Origin: Treponema sp.
GTDB taxonomy: Bacteria > Spirochaetota > Spirochaetia > Treponematales > Breznakiellaceae
NCBI GenBank assembly: GCA_009777535.1
Contig: WRLP01000001.1
Location: 143,951-207,950, forward strand
Length of the DNA stretch: 64,000 nt
Direction: 5' to 3'
Of this stretch, positions 45,172 through 53,832 are shown piece by piece. The notes beneath the pieces are model-generated. The model ran no database searches. It was not told the DNA's origin and saw nothing but the letters and a program-made list of their open reading frames with translations. Made by a program: the position numbers and the translations under genes. How positions within the stretch are numbered: the stretch's first letter is position 1; every line of letters begins with the position of its first letter.

Positions 45172-47832
45172 TTACTGGCTCAATGTTGCCAGGGTAGCCG
45201 GAATATTCAGGGCTGCTATTTGGGATTCCGAAATGGCACCTCTATAGATCCTGAAATCTGCAAAATATGAGTTGGGCATTAACCAACTATTCGCCCATGG
45301 ACCCCTGCCGATGTAGTTGTTAACAAGACCCATGCTTGCTAAATCGGTAGTTCGTATCCTGGTGGAGGATGTAATAACAGGTACTCCATCGACGTAAATG
45401 GTTCCCCACTGGTTCCGTTGGCGGTACATGATATGGTACCATTTGCCGGTTGTCAGGGTTTCACCCCAGGTAACGCCGTTCATATTATTTTGGTTTTCTG
45501 TGGCTATTTTATACCCCTGGGCTGTTGCACGGTATTGGATATATCCGCCGGCATTTGTTCCCGGAGCTGTCGTATTTGCAAAGCTCCACAGATTGGCGTG
45601 GCCGTTCATTTGGCTGGCAATTGGGGGGTCGCTGGTGTTGTTAGCGCTGCCCCATCCTACTAAACGTACCAGATTGTCGTCCGCCTTAACATAGGTTGCA
45701 ATGGTAAAATCGTTTTGGTCGGTAACCAGGCTGCTGGCATCCGCCCCCATATCAATATATGCGGGGATATTGCCGTCGGCAGTGCTGGCTCCGCTGTTAA
45801 AGCCCCTGCTTGTTCCCGTGTAGAAGGCTGGTATGCCGTTTACGCTGACAAGGTCTCTGTCCACTCCGCCGGAGTTCGCAAACACGATTTTTCCGTTGTA
45901 GCTGTTGGTGGTGCTGGGGGTACCGGCACGGTTAAAAATGACGCTCCCTGTGCCGGCGGCATCGGTGCCGTTGGTATCGGGAGTTGCAGCGGCGCCGTCA
46001 AAAGTATAGTGCAGGGCCAATGTGGCATTCGCTGTTACCGTTGGATTATTGGCAATACTGGTGTTACCCCTGTGGTTAAGTATGCGCTGGTACTCTTCCT
46101 CGGTAAGAGGAATTATGGAAGCGTGGTTCGCCGAATAATCAGTTTTCATGGTGTAGTGCTGGAACGGCACAAAGCCGCCCACGTCTTCGCTTAATACCGG
46201 TTTGTCCCATGTTTCAAAATCAAATGTAGACATATAGCCAAAGCGCATCAAACTGTCATCTCTGGGCAGTTCATCAAGCATATCACCAGCATGCCTGTCC
46301 CAGAACAATACCATTTCTTCGGTGCCGATTTTTCTTATCCATTCGGGGCCTTCTGTCAACAATCTGCCGTCATTCCCCCCAATTGGGTAAGTTTCATAAT
46401 CTACAACTTTATGTATCAATTCCCAGTCCATGCCATCGCCGCCGCCGTTGATTGTGCTGGATGTCGCCAGCCCCAGGCGTATTCCTGTTTCAGGTTCAGC
46501 GGCATAATTGGGATTTCTCCAGGAACTGTAGTATCTGCCGTTAAAGTAACTAATGGAGATATCAATACACCCTCCGCCTAAGCCAAGATCTTCAGTCCAA
46601 TACTTTAAAACCCTTCTGGGTGCAGTCTCAAAGTCAGTGAAGGAATCATTAATATAGGCATAGAACATCAAGCTGCCGGATATACTGCCAAAGCCGGTAT
46701 GACTGCTGGATGACCAGGTAACCAGGAACTTGCCCTCTCTTCTGTCATAAATAACGCAGGGTGCATATACATTGGTTGGGTTGAATAATGACGGATATCT
46801 TTTTCCCAGATTTAGATCAACTTCGGAAATGTTCCAGTTGATAAGGTCATTGGATGTGCCCAATACCATTGCCCGGTTTCCCCCGGTAGCATGCATATCG
46901 GTAGCGGCATAAACAAAGGTGCCGTTCGGATGGCGTTGTACAAACGGATCCCTTACGCCGCCCGTGGTGCTGGCCGACCTGGCTATCGCGATGCCTTCGT
47001 TCGCTATTTTCCAGCCTTCCCGTGTAGGATCGTCATGAGGCACCGTTACTTCCCTTGACAGGGCATAGAACAAATGTTCAGTATTGGGATTGCTTCCCAG
47101 GAAGGTTGCCTTCAGATAACCTGTGTAGACCCTGTCGACTACCTGAACCGGAAATACTTTTTTGTAGGTATTGCCGCCGCCGGTAATGTTCGCTGTCAGA
47201 AAAATTGTATCAATAAAATCGGTTGTGTCGGTGACTTTTACCCTGCTGTTGCCGCTGGTAGGAACCCTGTCCGGCAGTATCGGATAGATGGTGCTGCTGC
47301 TTTCCCATGCAACCGATGAACCTCCTTCCGTTTCGAGGGGTAAGATTATGTCATAGTGGTAATAATCCATGAATGTATCGATTTTAAAAGCTCTTGCCTC
47401 CAGGTTGAAAGCCAACTGTTCCTTCTGCTCGTCAGTCAGAAGTGCTACGGCTGGAACGGTAACTTCAAAAACCTGTGATACATTGACACCCCCCTTGGAG
47501 AAGAAGCCGGTAAGTGTAACACTGGTATTAACAGACGAAGGAAGGTAAATCTGACCATCGCCGCCTAAAACACCAGGGTTGCTGGAAGCCCAGACGACAG
47601 TGATACCATTATCCGACGATGTCGGCAGGTAAAGGTCTATAACCGCACCATCCAAATCTCCGAGAGCTGCGACAACCTCATCGATGTAGGTGTCAATCTC
47701 GGCTTTGATAGCCGCATTAAAGGCATCATTACCCCTGCCACCTCGCGGGCCCTCGGGGCCTTCGCAGCTGATAAAAAACCCAATTCCGGTAAGCATTACC
47801 AGAATCAGTCCGAAAAACGCAATTTTTTTCAT
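45172..47832 (-). CDS. GH43-LamG lipoprotein, collagen-type spacer, subtype B
   Basis: 886 residues from the ATG at 47832, five bases after GGAGG. Lipobox FFISC (C23), then a very short Gly-rich spacer (EGPEGPRGGRG). A degenerate bacterial Ig-like region (about 40-130) precedes the GH43 propeller (about 235-590): D295 in GGVRDPFVQRHPNG, D424 in CIDISISYFNG, E494 in LLTEGPEWIR. A LamG/concanavalin-like domain ends the protein (about 615-886; GKWYHIMYRQRNQWGTIYVDG). GH43 enzymes cleave arabinan/xylan-type sugars; the exact substrate is unknown. The WAPE position reads YAPC here. Confidence 0.8.
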   Translation of the reverse strand: MKKIAFFGLILVMLTGIGFFISCEGPEGPRGGRGNDAFNAAIKAEIDTYIDEVVAALGDLDGAVIDLYLPTSSDNGITVVWASSNPGVLGGDGQIYLPSSVNTSVTLTGFFSKGGVNVSQVFEVTVPAVALLTDEQKEQLAFNLEARAFKIDTFMDYYHYDIILPLETEGGSSVAWESSSTIYPILPDRVPTSGNSRVKVTDTTDFIDTIFLTANITGGGNTYKKVFPVQVVDRVYTGYLKATFLGSNPNTEHLFYALSREVTVPHDDPTREGWKIANEGIAIARSASTTGGVRDPFVQRHPNGTFVYAATDMHATGGNRAMVLGTSNDLINWNISEVDLNLGKRYPSLFNPTNVYAPCVIYDRREGKFLVTWSSSSHTGFGSISGSLMFYAYINDSFTDFETAPRRVLKYWTEDLGLGGGCIDISISYFNGRYYSSWRNPNYAAEPETGIRLGLATSSTINGGGDGMDWELIHKVVDYETYPIGGNDGRLLTEGPEWIRKIGTEEMVLFWDRHAGDMLDELPRDDSLMRFGYMSTFDFETWDKPVLSEDVGGFVPFQHYTMKTDYSANHASIIPLTEEEYQRILNHRGNTSIANNPTVTANATLALHYTFDGAAATPDTNGTDAAGTGSVIFNRAGTPSTTNSYNGKIVFANSGGVDRDLVSVNGIPAFYTGTSRGFNSGASTADGNIPAYIDMGADASSLVTDQNDFTIATYVKADDNLVRLVGWGSANNTSDPPIASQMNGHANLWSFANTTAPGTNAGGYIQYRATAQGYKIATENQNNMNGVTWGETLTTGKWYHIMYRQRNQWGTIYVDGVPVITSSTRIRTTDLASMGLVNNYIGRGPWANSWLMPNSYFADFRIYRGAISESQIAALNIPATLATLSQ

Positions 47833-47871
47833 AAAAATCCTCCATTTGGCTATGAAAAAGAATCTTGCAAT

Positions 47872-47928
47872 GTACAGTAACACTGTACTCTTTCACGACA
47901 ATATATCGCACTTATGACGAAATAACAA
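47872..47928 (-). promoter_or_regulatory. promoter and 5' dyad of the 45172 gene
   Basis: On the - strand: TTGTTA (47928-47923), 17 bases, TATATT (47905-47900). A 7-bp inverted repeat (47872-47878/47882-47888, loop AAC) lies 12 bases further on, near the start of the message. The same layout occurs before the 50862 gene. The rest of this 281-base gap is AT-rich with no gene. Confidence 0.65.
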
Positions 47929-48008
47929 TTAAAAATCTTATTATATTATTTATGATTATTTATGATTATTTATTAATGTGGTAATAAATGAGCTGTATTT
48001 ACATAAAA

Positions 48009-48047
48009 CGGCCGCTTAAACAAACTAAACGTTTGCATAAGCGGCCG
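48009..48047 (-). terminator. terminator hairpin after the 48114 gene
   Basis: CGGCCGCTTA (48009-48018) pairs with TAAGCGGCCG (48038-48047), with an inner CAAAC/GTTTG step. On the - strand the hairpin is followed by TTTTATG, ending the 48114 transcript before the next promoter. Confidence 0.75.
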
Positions 48048-48113
48048 CTGATAATTTCTGCAAGTAAACGCTTATCGGCGCCTACTGCCATGTTGAAACA
48101 ATCCCGTTTACTG

Positions 48114-50780
48114 TTACGGGCCGTTCAGTGTTGCTAGGGTTGCCGGTATATTCAGGGCTGCTATCTGGGCTTCCGAAATGGCGCCGCTGTACATCCTGAA
48201 GTCTGCGTACCTTGCTCTTCTCATCATCTGATCGGCCCTGAACATGGATCTGCCAAGCCAGGCGTTTGGCAATGCTTCTGCAAGAGTCTGCCCAGGATCC
48301 ACAAGCTGCGGGGCTCGCAGCCTCGTTCTCATGGTAGATACCGGCAGACCGTCATTGTATATGGTTCCCCACTGTCCAGCCTGGCGGTACATAACATGTA
48401 CCCACTGCCCTCTTGGAATGTTTTCACCATAGGATACAGAGCTTAAATTCCTGTTGCCCTGATAGGCAATGGCAGCCCGCTGAGCTACAGCCCTGAGCAT
48501 AACGTACTTTCCGGAATCATTTGCAGCGCCGCCTGGAGGTGTTACACCGGCATGATCCGTATCAGAGAAAGCCCAGACAAGGTTGCCATCACCGGTGTTA
48601 TTTGCAGCGCCTGCACCATCGAGCCATACATAGGTTGCAATGGTATAATCGTTCTGACCGACTATGATGGAACCTGCTTCACCCATATCAACATAGGCAG
48701 GTGTATTGCCGGTTAAAGTATTTCCGGGGGTTGCGGTTGATGTACCGGTGTAGAATGTGCCGATTCCATTAACCGGTCCAATATCTGCTCCTGCGCCGCC
48801 TGCATTGAGCCACATGACTTTTCCGTCATGGGTACCGGGGTTTGCACGGTTAATAATGCTGCTGCCTGTACCGTCGCCGGCTGAGCCAACAACGTCGGTA
48901 CCGGTAAAGGTATAGTGCAGTCTTAACGTGGCGTCTGTAGATACCGTCGGGTTGTTTGCATAATGAGTCGGCCATGTTGCATTCGCCAGCCGCTGGTATT
49001 CTTCTTCAGTCAACGGGATTATTGAACCATGATTCCCGTTATAGGTCATTACCATGGTATAGGTATGTGAGCGTGTGGGTTCACCGGCAGGACTTACCCC
49101 ATTTACGACATCGTTGCTATAGTCAATGGGCGGATCCCAGGTATGCATATCAGTGGTTGTTCTATACCCATAGCGATGATAATAACCGCCTGCAGCCGCG
49201 GGGGCATTTTGAAACCTGTCCCAAAAGAATACATACGTTTCGGTTCCGATTTGCCTGAACCACTGTCCGCCTTCGGTTCCTACATTTGTTGTTCCGTTAA
49301 CACCATCCTGGCAATGGCGCTGCCTTATCATTTCCCAGGGGCCCTGCAAGGTTGGCGCCTTAAAGAAGGCATTGCGATTGCCTCCGGCTACGACCCCCCA
49401 GTACGTATCATTGTAGTAGAAAATACTCATATCAAGCGAACCCCTGTCCAAGGGATGCCACAATGCACGTGCTGGTTCATGCTCAAGACCGGAAAAATCC
49501 TGGTTAATAAATGCACGGAACTTTATAAGACCGGGTTCATTTGCGGCCTGAAATGTATACTCTGAATTGGTAATTGCAAATACAAGCTGATACTTGCCTG
49601 TCTTGCGATCAAAATTATATTCCGGCGCCCATGCTGTTGTAATACGTCCAAAGTTCCCCGGCCAGGTTCTGGATATATTTATTGTGGTAGTCGTCCAGTT
49701 AAGAAGGTCGCTTGATCTGCCCATCAAAATGCCGCGATTTCCGCTCCATGCTCCCCAAATGCCGGAATGCATGTCAGTACCGGTCAGATAAAAGTTACCG
49801 TCATTGCCGCGTTGTATGTATGGGTCCCTGATGCCGCCGGTATCGCTGACCCCCCAGGCAACCGCCTCGTTATTATTCAGTGCTGTCCATTCGTCGCAGC
49901 AGCCTGTTCCATACGGACACCTTGTAAGGGCATAGCGCATCTGCTCGGTAGAAACAGAGCCTCCTGTAAAATAGGTCATAAGATAGGCGGTAAAATGTTT
50001 GTCCAACACCTTTACTTGATAATTTTTACTATAGCTGTGCTCCAGCCGTGAAGGATGCGTAAATGTAGCGGTAAGGGTGATGTATCCATCAAAGTTATTT
50101 GTGTCTGTAACTTTTACCCTGCTTCTTTCAAAGTTGGCTATCCTGTCGTCAAGTTCCACCGGGTAGAGTGGGTGGCTGCTTGTCCATTCAATTAAGGAGC
50201 CCTGAGTAGTTATGTTCGGCAGAAGGACTTCGTTGTGGTAATAGTCCATAAAGTTGTCGATAACAACATTTCTGCCTTCCATATAAAATGCCACCAGAAT
50301 ATTTTCTTCGAGAGTGAGCTCCGAAGAGGCGGGAACATTTACGACATAAACCTGCGTTAATGTGGCTCCTCCCTTAGAGAAGAAGCCGGTAAGAACAAGG
50401 TTTACCGAATGGTTAGGCAAGGGGTTAACAACACCATCGTTGCTTACAACACCCGGAACGGTGGATAGCCAGGCTACCTTTATGTCGCCATTCCCGGAAG
50501 GCAGATCAAGGTCTACAAATACCCTGTCCAATACGCCAAGGTCCGCCGATATCTCGTCGATATAGGCTTCGATCTCGGCTTTAATGATAGGATCAATGGC
50601 ATATGTACCATCCCCGCCATCCAGACCATCTATGCCATCTATACCATCAAGGCCGCCCGTGCCATCAAGGCCCGGCAGACCTGCTTTGCCGCTGGGGCCT
50701 GCAGGGCCTTCGCAGCTTAGAATCAGACCAACCCCGGTCAGCAAGACCAGGATCAGCCCGAAGATTGTAATTTTCTTCAT
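48114..50780 (-). CDS. GH43-LamG lipoprotein, collagen-type spacer, subtype A
   Basis: 888 residues, AGGAG before the ATG, lipobox LILSC (C23). A collagen-like spacer of about 11 Gly-X-Y triplets follows (GPAGPSGKAGLPGLDG, then GLDGIDGIDGLDGGDG). An Ig-like region precedes the GH43 propeller of subtype A: GGIRDPYIQRGNDGNFYLTG (general base Asp), TTAWAPEYNFDRKTGKYQ, SLDMSIFYYND (second Asp) and TNVGTEGGQWFRQIG (acid Glu). The LamG domain follows (YTFTGTDVVG to the end). A hairpin separates it from the upstream gene, and no promoter is seen between them, so the two are likely cotranscribed. Confidence 0.8.
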   Translation of the reverse strand: MKKITIFGLILVLLTGVGLILSCEGPAGPSGKAGLPGLDGTGGLDGIDGIDGLDGGDGTYAIDPIIKAEIEAYIDEISADLGVLDRVFVDLDLPSGNGDIKVAWLSTVPGVVSNDGVVNPLPNHSVNLVLTGFFSKGGATLTQVYVVNVPASSELTLEENILVAFYMEGRNVVIDNFMDYYHNEVLLPNITTQGSLIEWTSSHPLYPVELDDRIANFERSRVKVTDTNNFDGYITLTATFTHPSRLEHSYSKNYQVKVLDKHFTAYLMTYFTGGSVSTEQMRYALTRCPYGTGCCDEWTALNNNEAVAWGVSDTGGIRDPYIQRGNDGNFYLTGTDMHSGIWGAWSGNRGILMGRSSDLLNWTTTTINISRTWPGNFGRITTAWAPEYNFDRKTGKYQLVFAITNSEYTFQAANEPGLIKFRAFINQDFSGLEHEPARALWHPLDRGSLDMSIFYYNDTYWGVVAGGNRNAFFKAPTLQGPWEMIRQRHCQDGVNGTTNVGTEGGQWFRQIGTETYVFFWDRFQNAPAAAGGYYHRYGYRTTTDMHTWDPPIDYSNDVVNGVSPAGEPTRSHTYTMVMTYNGNHGSIIPLTEEEYQRLANATWPTHYANNPTVSTDATLRLHYTFTGTDVVGSAGDGTGSSIINRANPGTHDGKVMWLNAGGAGADIGPVNGIGTFYTGTSTATPGNTLTGNTPAYVDMGEAGSIIVGQNDYTIATYVWLDGAGAANNTGDGNLVWAFSDTDHAGVTPPGGAANDSGKYVMLRAVAQRAAIAYQGNRNLSSVSYGENIPRGQWVHVMYRQAGQWGTIYNDGLPVSTMRTRLRAPQLVDPGQTLAEALPNAWLGRSMFRADQMMRRARYADFRMYSGAISEAQIAALNIPATLATLNGP

Positions 50781-50804
50781 AAAATCTCCTAAAGGTTATT
50801 AAAC

Positions 50805-50838
50805 TTCACTGGAAGCGCCTTTCGGCGCTTCCAGTGAA
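50805..50838 (-). terminator. 15-bp perfect hairpin between two GH43 genes
   Basis: Arms 50805-50819 and 50824-50838 form a perfect stem whose - strand loop is GAAA, a stable tetraloop. Only a weak T-run (GTTTAAT) follows. It is a partial terminator or an RNA processing/stability element in the 50862-48114 message. Confidence 0.6.
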
Positions 50839-50861
50839 ACTAAAGAAATTCCGTTTACTGT

Positions 50862-53561
50862 TTACGGTCCGTTTAATGTTGCAAGGGTTGCCGGTATACT
50901 CAGGGCTGCTATCTGGGCTTCCGAAATGGCGCCGCTGTACATCCTGAAATCAGCATACCTGGCTCTTCGCATCATATTGTCGGCCCTGAACATCGATCTG
51001 CCGATCCAGTTGTAGGTAAGAGTAGTTTCTGGTGTCTGCCCCGGATCCACCAAATTAGTGGAGCGTAGCCTCATTCTTGATGTGGCTACCGGTACACCGT
51101 CGTTGTACAGTGTTCCCCACTCTCCAGCCTGGCGGTACATGACATGCACCCATTGGCCCCTGGGTAAATTTTCCCCATAACTTACTGAGCTAAGATTGGC
51201 ATTGCCCTGACGGGAAACTGTAGTACGCTGAGCTACAGACCTGTGTGCGATATACTTTCCGGTATTATTTGCCGGCGAGCCTTGCGCCGCATTATCCGTA
51301 TCGGTCAGCGCCCAGACAAGGTTACCATCGCCTGTTACGTTATTAGTGCCTGCACCATCGAACCATACATAGGTAGCAATTGTAAAATCATTCTGGCCGA
51401 CAACGATAGAGCCTGCTGCCGCCCCCATATCGATATAGGCGGCTGTATTGCCGGTTAAGGCTGCTCCGGGAGTTCCAGTTGATGTACCTGTGTAGAATGT
51501 GCCGATGCCATTAACTTCTTCAATGGCTACACCAGCACCGCCGGCATTAAGCCACATGACTTTACCGTCATGGGTGCCGGGGTTAGCACGGTTAATAATG
51601 TTGCTGCCCGTGCCGTCGCCGGCTGTGCCTTCAGTGTCGGTACCGGTAAAGGTATAGTGCAGTCTAAGCGTGGCATCCACTGTTACTGTCGGGTTGCCTG
51701 CCGCTTGATCCGGCCATTCGGTATTGGCAAGGCGCTGATACTCTTCCTCGGTTAACGGAATTATCGAACCGTGGTTTGCCTGATAAGGCGTGTCCATGGT
51801 GCTTGCCCGGGAGCGTTGAGCAGCAGTAAGTATACCACCTACCTGTGAGTTGGTGAGGAAGGGGGCGGAGGTGGGGTAGGGGAAGAGGCCGGCGGGCATA
51901 TCCTGGCTGGTGTCAATGGGAGGATCCCAGGTAATAAAATCGTTGGTTTTCCTGTATCCGTACCGCTCAAATGTGGAGGGGGCCCCGCTAAACCTGTCCC
52001 AGAACATAACAAAAGTTTCTGTGCCAATTTGCCTGAACCACTGGGCGCCTTCCGTTTGAATAGAGCCGTCCTCCTGGCATTGGAACATCCTTATAACCTC
52101 CCAAGGACCGTTAATGTTCTTTGAGCTTGCCAGTCCCTGGTGTTTGTTAAACGGAGCGGTAGTTGCATTATAGCCGGCTTCGTTTTTCCAGGCCAAATAG
52201 TACAAGTCGTTGTAATAATAAATACTACAGTCGATGGTGTCCTGCTGCAAGGGGTGTTGGAAAAACCGCACGGGCTCATGCTCAAAACCGCTGAAATCCG
52301 AGTTAATATATGCCCTGAATGTCATGTGGTTTCCGGGAAGGCCAGCAGCGTATGCTGAACCGTTAGTGGAAAATATGATTTGGTATTTCCCTGTTCTGCG
52401 ATCGTAGTTAAACTCCGGCGCCCATGCTGCAACAATGGTGCTGAAATTCCCCGGGTATGTTCTTGTCATATTAACCTTGGAGCCTGTCCAGTTTACAAGG
52501 TCTCTCGATTTGGCCAGTACCAGGCCGCGGTTTGAACTCCAGCCTCCCCAAATACCGGAATGCATATCAGTACCGGTCAGGTAAAAATAACCGTCGTGGC
52601 CGCGCTGTACATACGGATCCCTGACGCCGCCGGTATCGCTCATGCCCCAAATAACCGGACTGTTACTATTCAGGGGCTGCCATCCCTCAGTCCCACCTGG
52701 GTCCCTGGTCAGAGCGAACCGTGTCTGCTCGCCCATGGGAGAACCGCCGAAGTAGGTCATAAGATAGCCGGTAAAATGTTTGTCCACTACCCTTACAAGA
52801 TAATTTTTGCTAAAGCTGTGTTCCAGTCGTGAAGGGTGCGTAAATGTAGCGGTAAGGGTAATGTACCCGTCAAAGTTATTGGCATCTGTAACTTTTATCC
52901 TGCTTCTTTCAAAGTTGGCTATCCTGTCGTCAAGTACCACAGGGTAGGTTGCATGACTGCTCGTCCATAAAATGGTCGAACCCTGGGTGGTTAAATTCGG
53001 CAGAAGTACCTCGTAATGGTAGTAATCCATAAAGTCATCGATAACCACATCTCTGCCTTCCATATAAAACGCCACTATGGTGCTTTCTTCGAGAGTAAGT
53101 TCCGAAGAAGCTGGAACCGTAACCATGTAGACCTGCGTTATTGTGGTTCCTCCCTTGGAGAAGAAACCGGTCAGGATAAGGTTTACCGAATGGTTGGGCA
53201 TGGGGCTGACAAAACCATTATTGCCCAAAACACCAGGATTGGTTGATAGCCAGGCTACCTTTACTTCGCCATTCCCGGAAGGTAGGTCAAGGTCTACAAA
53301 TACCCTGTCCAAATCACCAAGTTGTGCCGATACTACGCCGATGTAGGCTTCGATTTCTGCCTTCAGAACGGGATCAATGGCGTCTGTGCCGTCGGTACCG
53401 TCTATACCGTCTGTACCGACATAACCATCGGAGCCGCCCGTGCCATCCAGTCCGGGCAGACCAGCTTTGCCGCTAGGACCTGCAGGGCCTTCGCAGCTTA
53501 GAACCAACCCAATTCCGGCCAGCAAGACCAGAACCAGTCCGAAAATTGTAATTCTTTTCAT
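50862..53561 (-). CDS. GH43-LamG lipoprotein, collagen-type spacer, subtype A
   Basis: 899 residues from the ATG at 53561 (GGAGG upstream; an in-frame TTG lies within that site). Lipobox LVLSC, then a collagen-like spacer (GPAGPSGKAGLPGLDG, GTDGIDGTDGTD). GH43 subtype A: SDTGGVRDPYVQRGHDGYF, VAAWAPEFNYDRRTGKYQ, DTIDCSIYYYND and IQTEGAQWFRQIG hold the three catalytic acids. Relative to 48114 it has an insert with PFLTNSQVGGILTAAQR before the LamG domain; the 60298 product shares it. It has its own strong promoter. Confidence 0.8.
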   Translation of the reverse strand: MKRITIFGLVLVLLAGIGLVLSCEGPAGPSGKAGLPGLDGTGGSDGYVGTDGIDGTDGTDAIDPVLKAEIEAYIGVVSAQLGDLDRVFVDLDLPSGNGEVKVAWLSTNPGVLGNNGFVSPMPNHSVNLILTGFFSKGGTTITQVYMVTVPASSELTLEESTIVAFYMEGRDVVIDDFMDYYHYEVLLPNLTTQGSTILWTSSHATYPVVLDDRIANFERSRIKVTDANNFDGYITLTATFTHPSRLEHSFSKNYLVRVVDKHFTGYLMTYFGGSPMGEQTRFALTRDPGGTEGWQPLNSNSPVIWGMSDTGGVRDPYVQRGHDGYFYLTGTDMHSGIWGGWSSNRGLVLAKSRDLVNWTGSKVNMTRTYPGNFSTIVAAWAPEFNYDRRTGKYQIIFSTNGSAYAAGLPGNHMTFRAYINSDFSGFEHEPVRFFQHPLQQDTIDCSIYYYNDLYYLAWKNEAGYNATTAPFNKHQGLASSKNINGPWEVIRMFQCQEDGSIQTEGAQWFRQIGTETFVMFWDRFSGAPSTFERYGYRKTNDFITWDPPIDTSQDMPAGLFPYPTSAPFLTNSQVGGILTAAQRSRASTMDTPYQANHGSIIPLTEEEYQRLANTEWPDQAAGNPTVTVDATLRLHYTFTGTDTEGTAGDGTGSNIINRANPGTHDGKVMWLNAGGAGVAIEEVNGIGTFYTGTSTGTPGAALTGNTAAYIDMGAAAGSIVVGQNDFTIATYVWFDGAGTNNVTGDGNLVWALTDTDNAAQGSPANNTGKYIAHRSVAQRTTVSRQGNANLSSVSYGENLPRGQWVHVMYRQAGEWGTLYNDGVPVATSRMRLRSTNLVDPGQTPETTLTYNWIGRSMFRADNMMRRARYADFRMYSGAISEAQIAALSIPATLATLNGP

Positions 53562-53599
53562 AAAATCCTCCAATTGGCAATGAAAAAGACATATCCATT

Positions 53600-53656
53600 G
53601 TACGGTAACACCGCACTCTTCCGGAGCATTATATCATCCTTATTGCAAGATAACAA
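53600..53656 (-). promoter_or_regulatory. promoter and 5' dyad of the 50862 gene
   Basis: On the - strand: TTGTTA (53656-53651), 17 bases, TATAAT (53633-53628). Downstream, an inverted repeat (53600-53606/53610-53616, loop AAC) matches the one before the 45172 gene, but with two paired positions changed together (AGT/ACT to GGT/ACC), so base-pairing is kept. Confidence 0.75.
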
Positions 53657-53725
53657 TTAAAATTTTTATTATTTTATTTATAATTTTTCCATATATTATT
53701 ATAAAATTGAGCCTGATTGATAAAA

Positions 53726-53768
53726 AACGGCCGCCCATACAAACCATTGGTTTGTATGGGCGGCCGTT
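53726..53768 (-). terminator. 20-bp perfect terminator hairpin after the 53833 gene
   Basis: Arms 53726-53745 and 53749-53768 are exact complements around a 3-base loop. On the - strand TTTTTTA follows. The stem core CGGCCGCC recurs in the hairpins at 48009 and 57047. Confidence 0.88.
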
Positions 53769-53832
53769 GATAAATGCCGCAAGTAAGCACTTTTAGGTGC
53801 CTACTGCCAGGCTGCGACAGCCTTGGTGGCTA

